From Archangium sp. (GTDB lineage Bacteria > Myxococcota > Myxococcia > Myxococcales > Myxococcaceae), in the NCBI GenBank assembly GCA_016793585.1, contig JAEUJR010001180.1:1-8357 (forward strand): a DNA stretch of 8,357 nt, read 5' to 3'. The notes under the pieces are model-generated. The model saw only the letters and a program-made list of their open reading frames with translations. It ran no database searches and was not told the DNA's origin. Both the position numbers and the translations under genes were made by a program. The first letter of the stretch is position 1; each line of letters opens with the position of its first letter. Of this stretch, positions 7,164-8,357 are shown one piece after another.

Positions 7164-8357
7164 ATGCGAGTCGCAGCGCTGGTGATGTCGAGTCTGATGG
7201 TCTTCGCGTGCACGGGAGAGTCGTCGCTCGAACGTCCGGGAGAGCCGGGCGGACCTGTGAACCAGTTTCGCTCGCGCTCGCAGCAGGCGCTGACGTTGCC
7301 CGACGGTGGGCAGTGCCCGATCTCGGTGAACGCTGACGCCGAGCTCATGATTCGCAACCTGGCCGTCGTCGAGGATCCGCTCCGCACGAACTGGAGCGGC
7401 AACCTCGCCAACCCGTCTGACGGTGCCTGGCACTTCGGCCGCTTGATGACGACGATGGCTGGCCCGAACGACCCCGAGCTCTTCGTGCGCAACTGGCTCG
7501 CGCAGTGGGACTCGCCGCGCCTGGTGAACGGCCTCAACGTCGCGCCGCGGCCGATGAACGCGATCGTCACGCAGCCCTGGCTCGCGGCGAGCGGAGGCAC
7601 CCGGCTCGATCTGACGCGCGCTCCGTTCCGGCTGCTCGCGATCGTGAACCGAATGGATCTGCGCAACCTCTCGCGCGGCTCTGCCGGTGAAGGCCGCTTC
7701 GTCTTCGGCGTCCTCGGCGCGGGTGGAACGCAGCTGCAGTTCACCGTGATTCTCGAGTTCAACCTGCCGGCCACTACGCAGGCCGACGTCGATCGCTGGG
7801 CGGCCGACTGGCATGCGCTCGGAACGCTCCCCGTCGGAAGCCCGGCGTTCAACACCGCGCTCGAGGCGATCACCAACCGCTTCGCCGGCCCGAACGCGTC
7901 GCCCACGCGCCCCAATGGCAGCGCCATCAACCAGGTTCGCAGCAACGAGATCGCGCTCACCGCGCCCTGGGAGATGCGGGAGTTCAACCTGAACGCCGCG
8001 GGTCAGCTCGTGCAGGTGCCGGTCGCGCAGACGACCGATCTGCCGCTGAACAACTCGTCGAACCTCGCGCAGTTCATCAACACCAACACCGCCGCGCTGC
8101 TCACCGACACGCACGTGGTGCCTGCGACGTTCAACGGAGCTCCCTTCCTCGCGGGCTCGGCGCTCACGAACCCGGGTCACTTCTGGAACGCGCCCGGCAT
8201 CACGAACCCCGACGCCCGGTTTCACTTCTCGGTGAACACCTGCAACGGCTGCCACGCGGGTGACACGAACACCGCGTTCCTTCACGTCGCGCCACGCAAC
8301 GCAGGGCAGGTCGCGCAGCTGTCAGGCTTCCTCACGGGCACGGTGGTTCCCGATCGC
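7164..8357 (+). CDS. Predicted lipoprotein with a CNGCH haem-c motif, 3' end outside the window
   Basis: The frame is open for 398 codons from ATG 7164 to the window edge, so the C-terminus is missing. GAGG (7153-7156) lies seven bases before the start. Residues 1-16 (MRVAALVMSSLMVFAC) look like a short lipoprotein signal peptide with lipobox VFA-Cys16; Thr at +2 gives no inner-membrane retention signal, so the outer membrane is likely. A Gly/Pro/Ser-rich linker follows (17-42). The body is Asn- and Trp-rich, with FRLLAIVNRMDLRN (155-168) as its clearest motif. TCNGCHAGDTNTAFLHVAPR (359-378) contains CxxCH (360-364), the covalent haem-c attachment motif, suggesting a redox or electron-transfer role outside the cytoplasm. 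Only one such motif is visible, and a distal Met/His ligand cannot be assigned in the truncated protein. I do not know a characterised family member. It is the only gene directly behind the sigma54 promoter at 7112. Confidence 0.85.
   Translation, partial: MRVAALVMSSLMVFACTGESSLERPGEPGGPVNQFRSRSQQALTLPDGGQCPISVNADAELMIRNLAVVEDPLRTNWSGNLANPSDGAWHFGRLMTTMAGPNDPELFVRNWLAQWDSPRLVNGLNVAPRPMNAIVTQPWLAASGGTRLDLTRAPFRLLAIVNRMDLRNLSRGSAGEGRFVFGVLGAGGTQLQFTVILEFNLPATTQADVDRWAADWHALGTLPVGSPAFNTALEAITNRFAGPNASPTRPNGSAINQVRSNEIALTAPWEMREFNLNAAGQLVQVPVAQTTDLPLNNSSNLAQFINTNTAALLTDTHVVPATFNGAPFLAGSALTNPGHFWNAPGITNPDARFHFSVNTCNGCHAGDTNTAFLHVAPRNAGQVAQLSGFLTGTVVPDR

Noticed and set aside
6936..8285. 449-codon and overlapping 415-codon (6740-7987) minus-strand open frames
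   Set aside because: Both lie opposite the activator gene end and the lipoprotein gene, which have a signal peptide, Shine-Dalgarno and promoter on the plus strand; their compositions look like shadows.

Overview
The window is high-GC DNA with dense, mostly same-strand genes. The content points to a myxobacterium or close relative (Myxococcota): an FHA-domain sigma54 activator, a predicted lipoprotein with a haem-c motif, and weak Shine-Dalgarno sequences. This taxonomic call is an inference from gene content, not from a marker gene.

Layout, left to right. (1) A minus-strand gene of unknown function (1-353) runs off the left edge and is divergent from (2) a 661-residue fusion (415-2400). The fusion joins a queuosine-type tRNA-guanine transglycosylase (Tgt) to a C-terminal SAM methyltransferase of the MnmC/DUF752 type. 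(3) A stretch of about 735 bp (2401-3135) has no convincing gene. (4) A tight plus-strand cluster follows: a GyrB-like ATPase/transducer protein without a TOPRIM domain (3136-4083), a small VOC/glyoxalase-fold protein (4140-4520), a second TOPRIM-less GyrB-like paralogue (4537-5580), and an FHA-AAA+-Fis sigma54 activator (5636-6967). Gaps are 56, 16 and 55 bp, so one transcript is plausible. (5) A 196-bp intergenic region carries a tandem direct repeat, an inverted repeat and a near-consensus -24/-12 (sigma54) promoter. (6) A predicted secreted lipoprotein with one CNGCH motif (7164 to the right edge) follows.

Two points stand out. First, the pair of stand-alone GyrB-type GHKL proteins: one keeps a nearly complete ATP site, the other has lost most of the ATP lid, and both have Arg where GyrB has its switch Lys. 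They look like a diverged ATP-dependent clamp or switch rather than a gyrase subunit, and I know of no described function for such a pair. Second, the sigma54 activator gene is followed directly by a sigma54 promoter with candidate upstream activator sites at a suitable distance, so the activator may control the lipoprotein gene. All functional links between neighbours are inferences from sequence and position.
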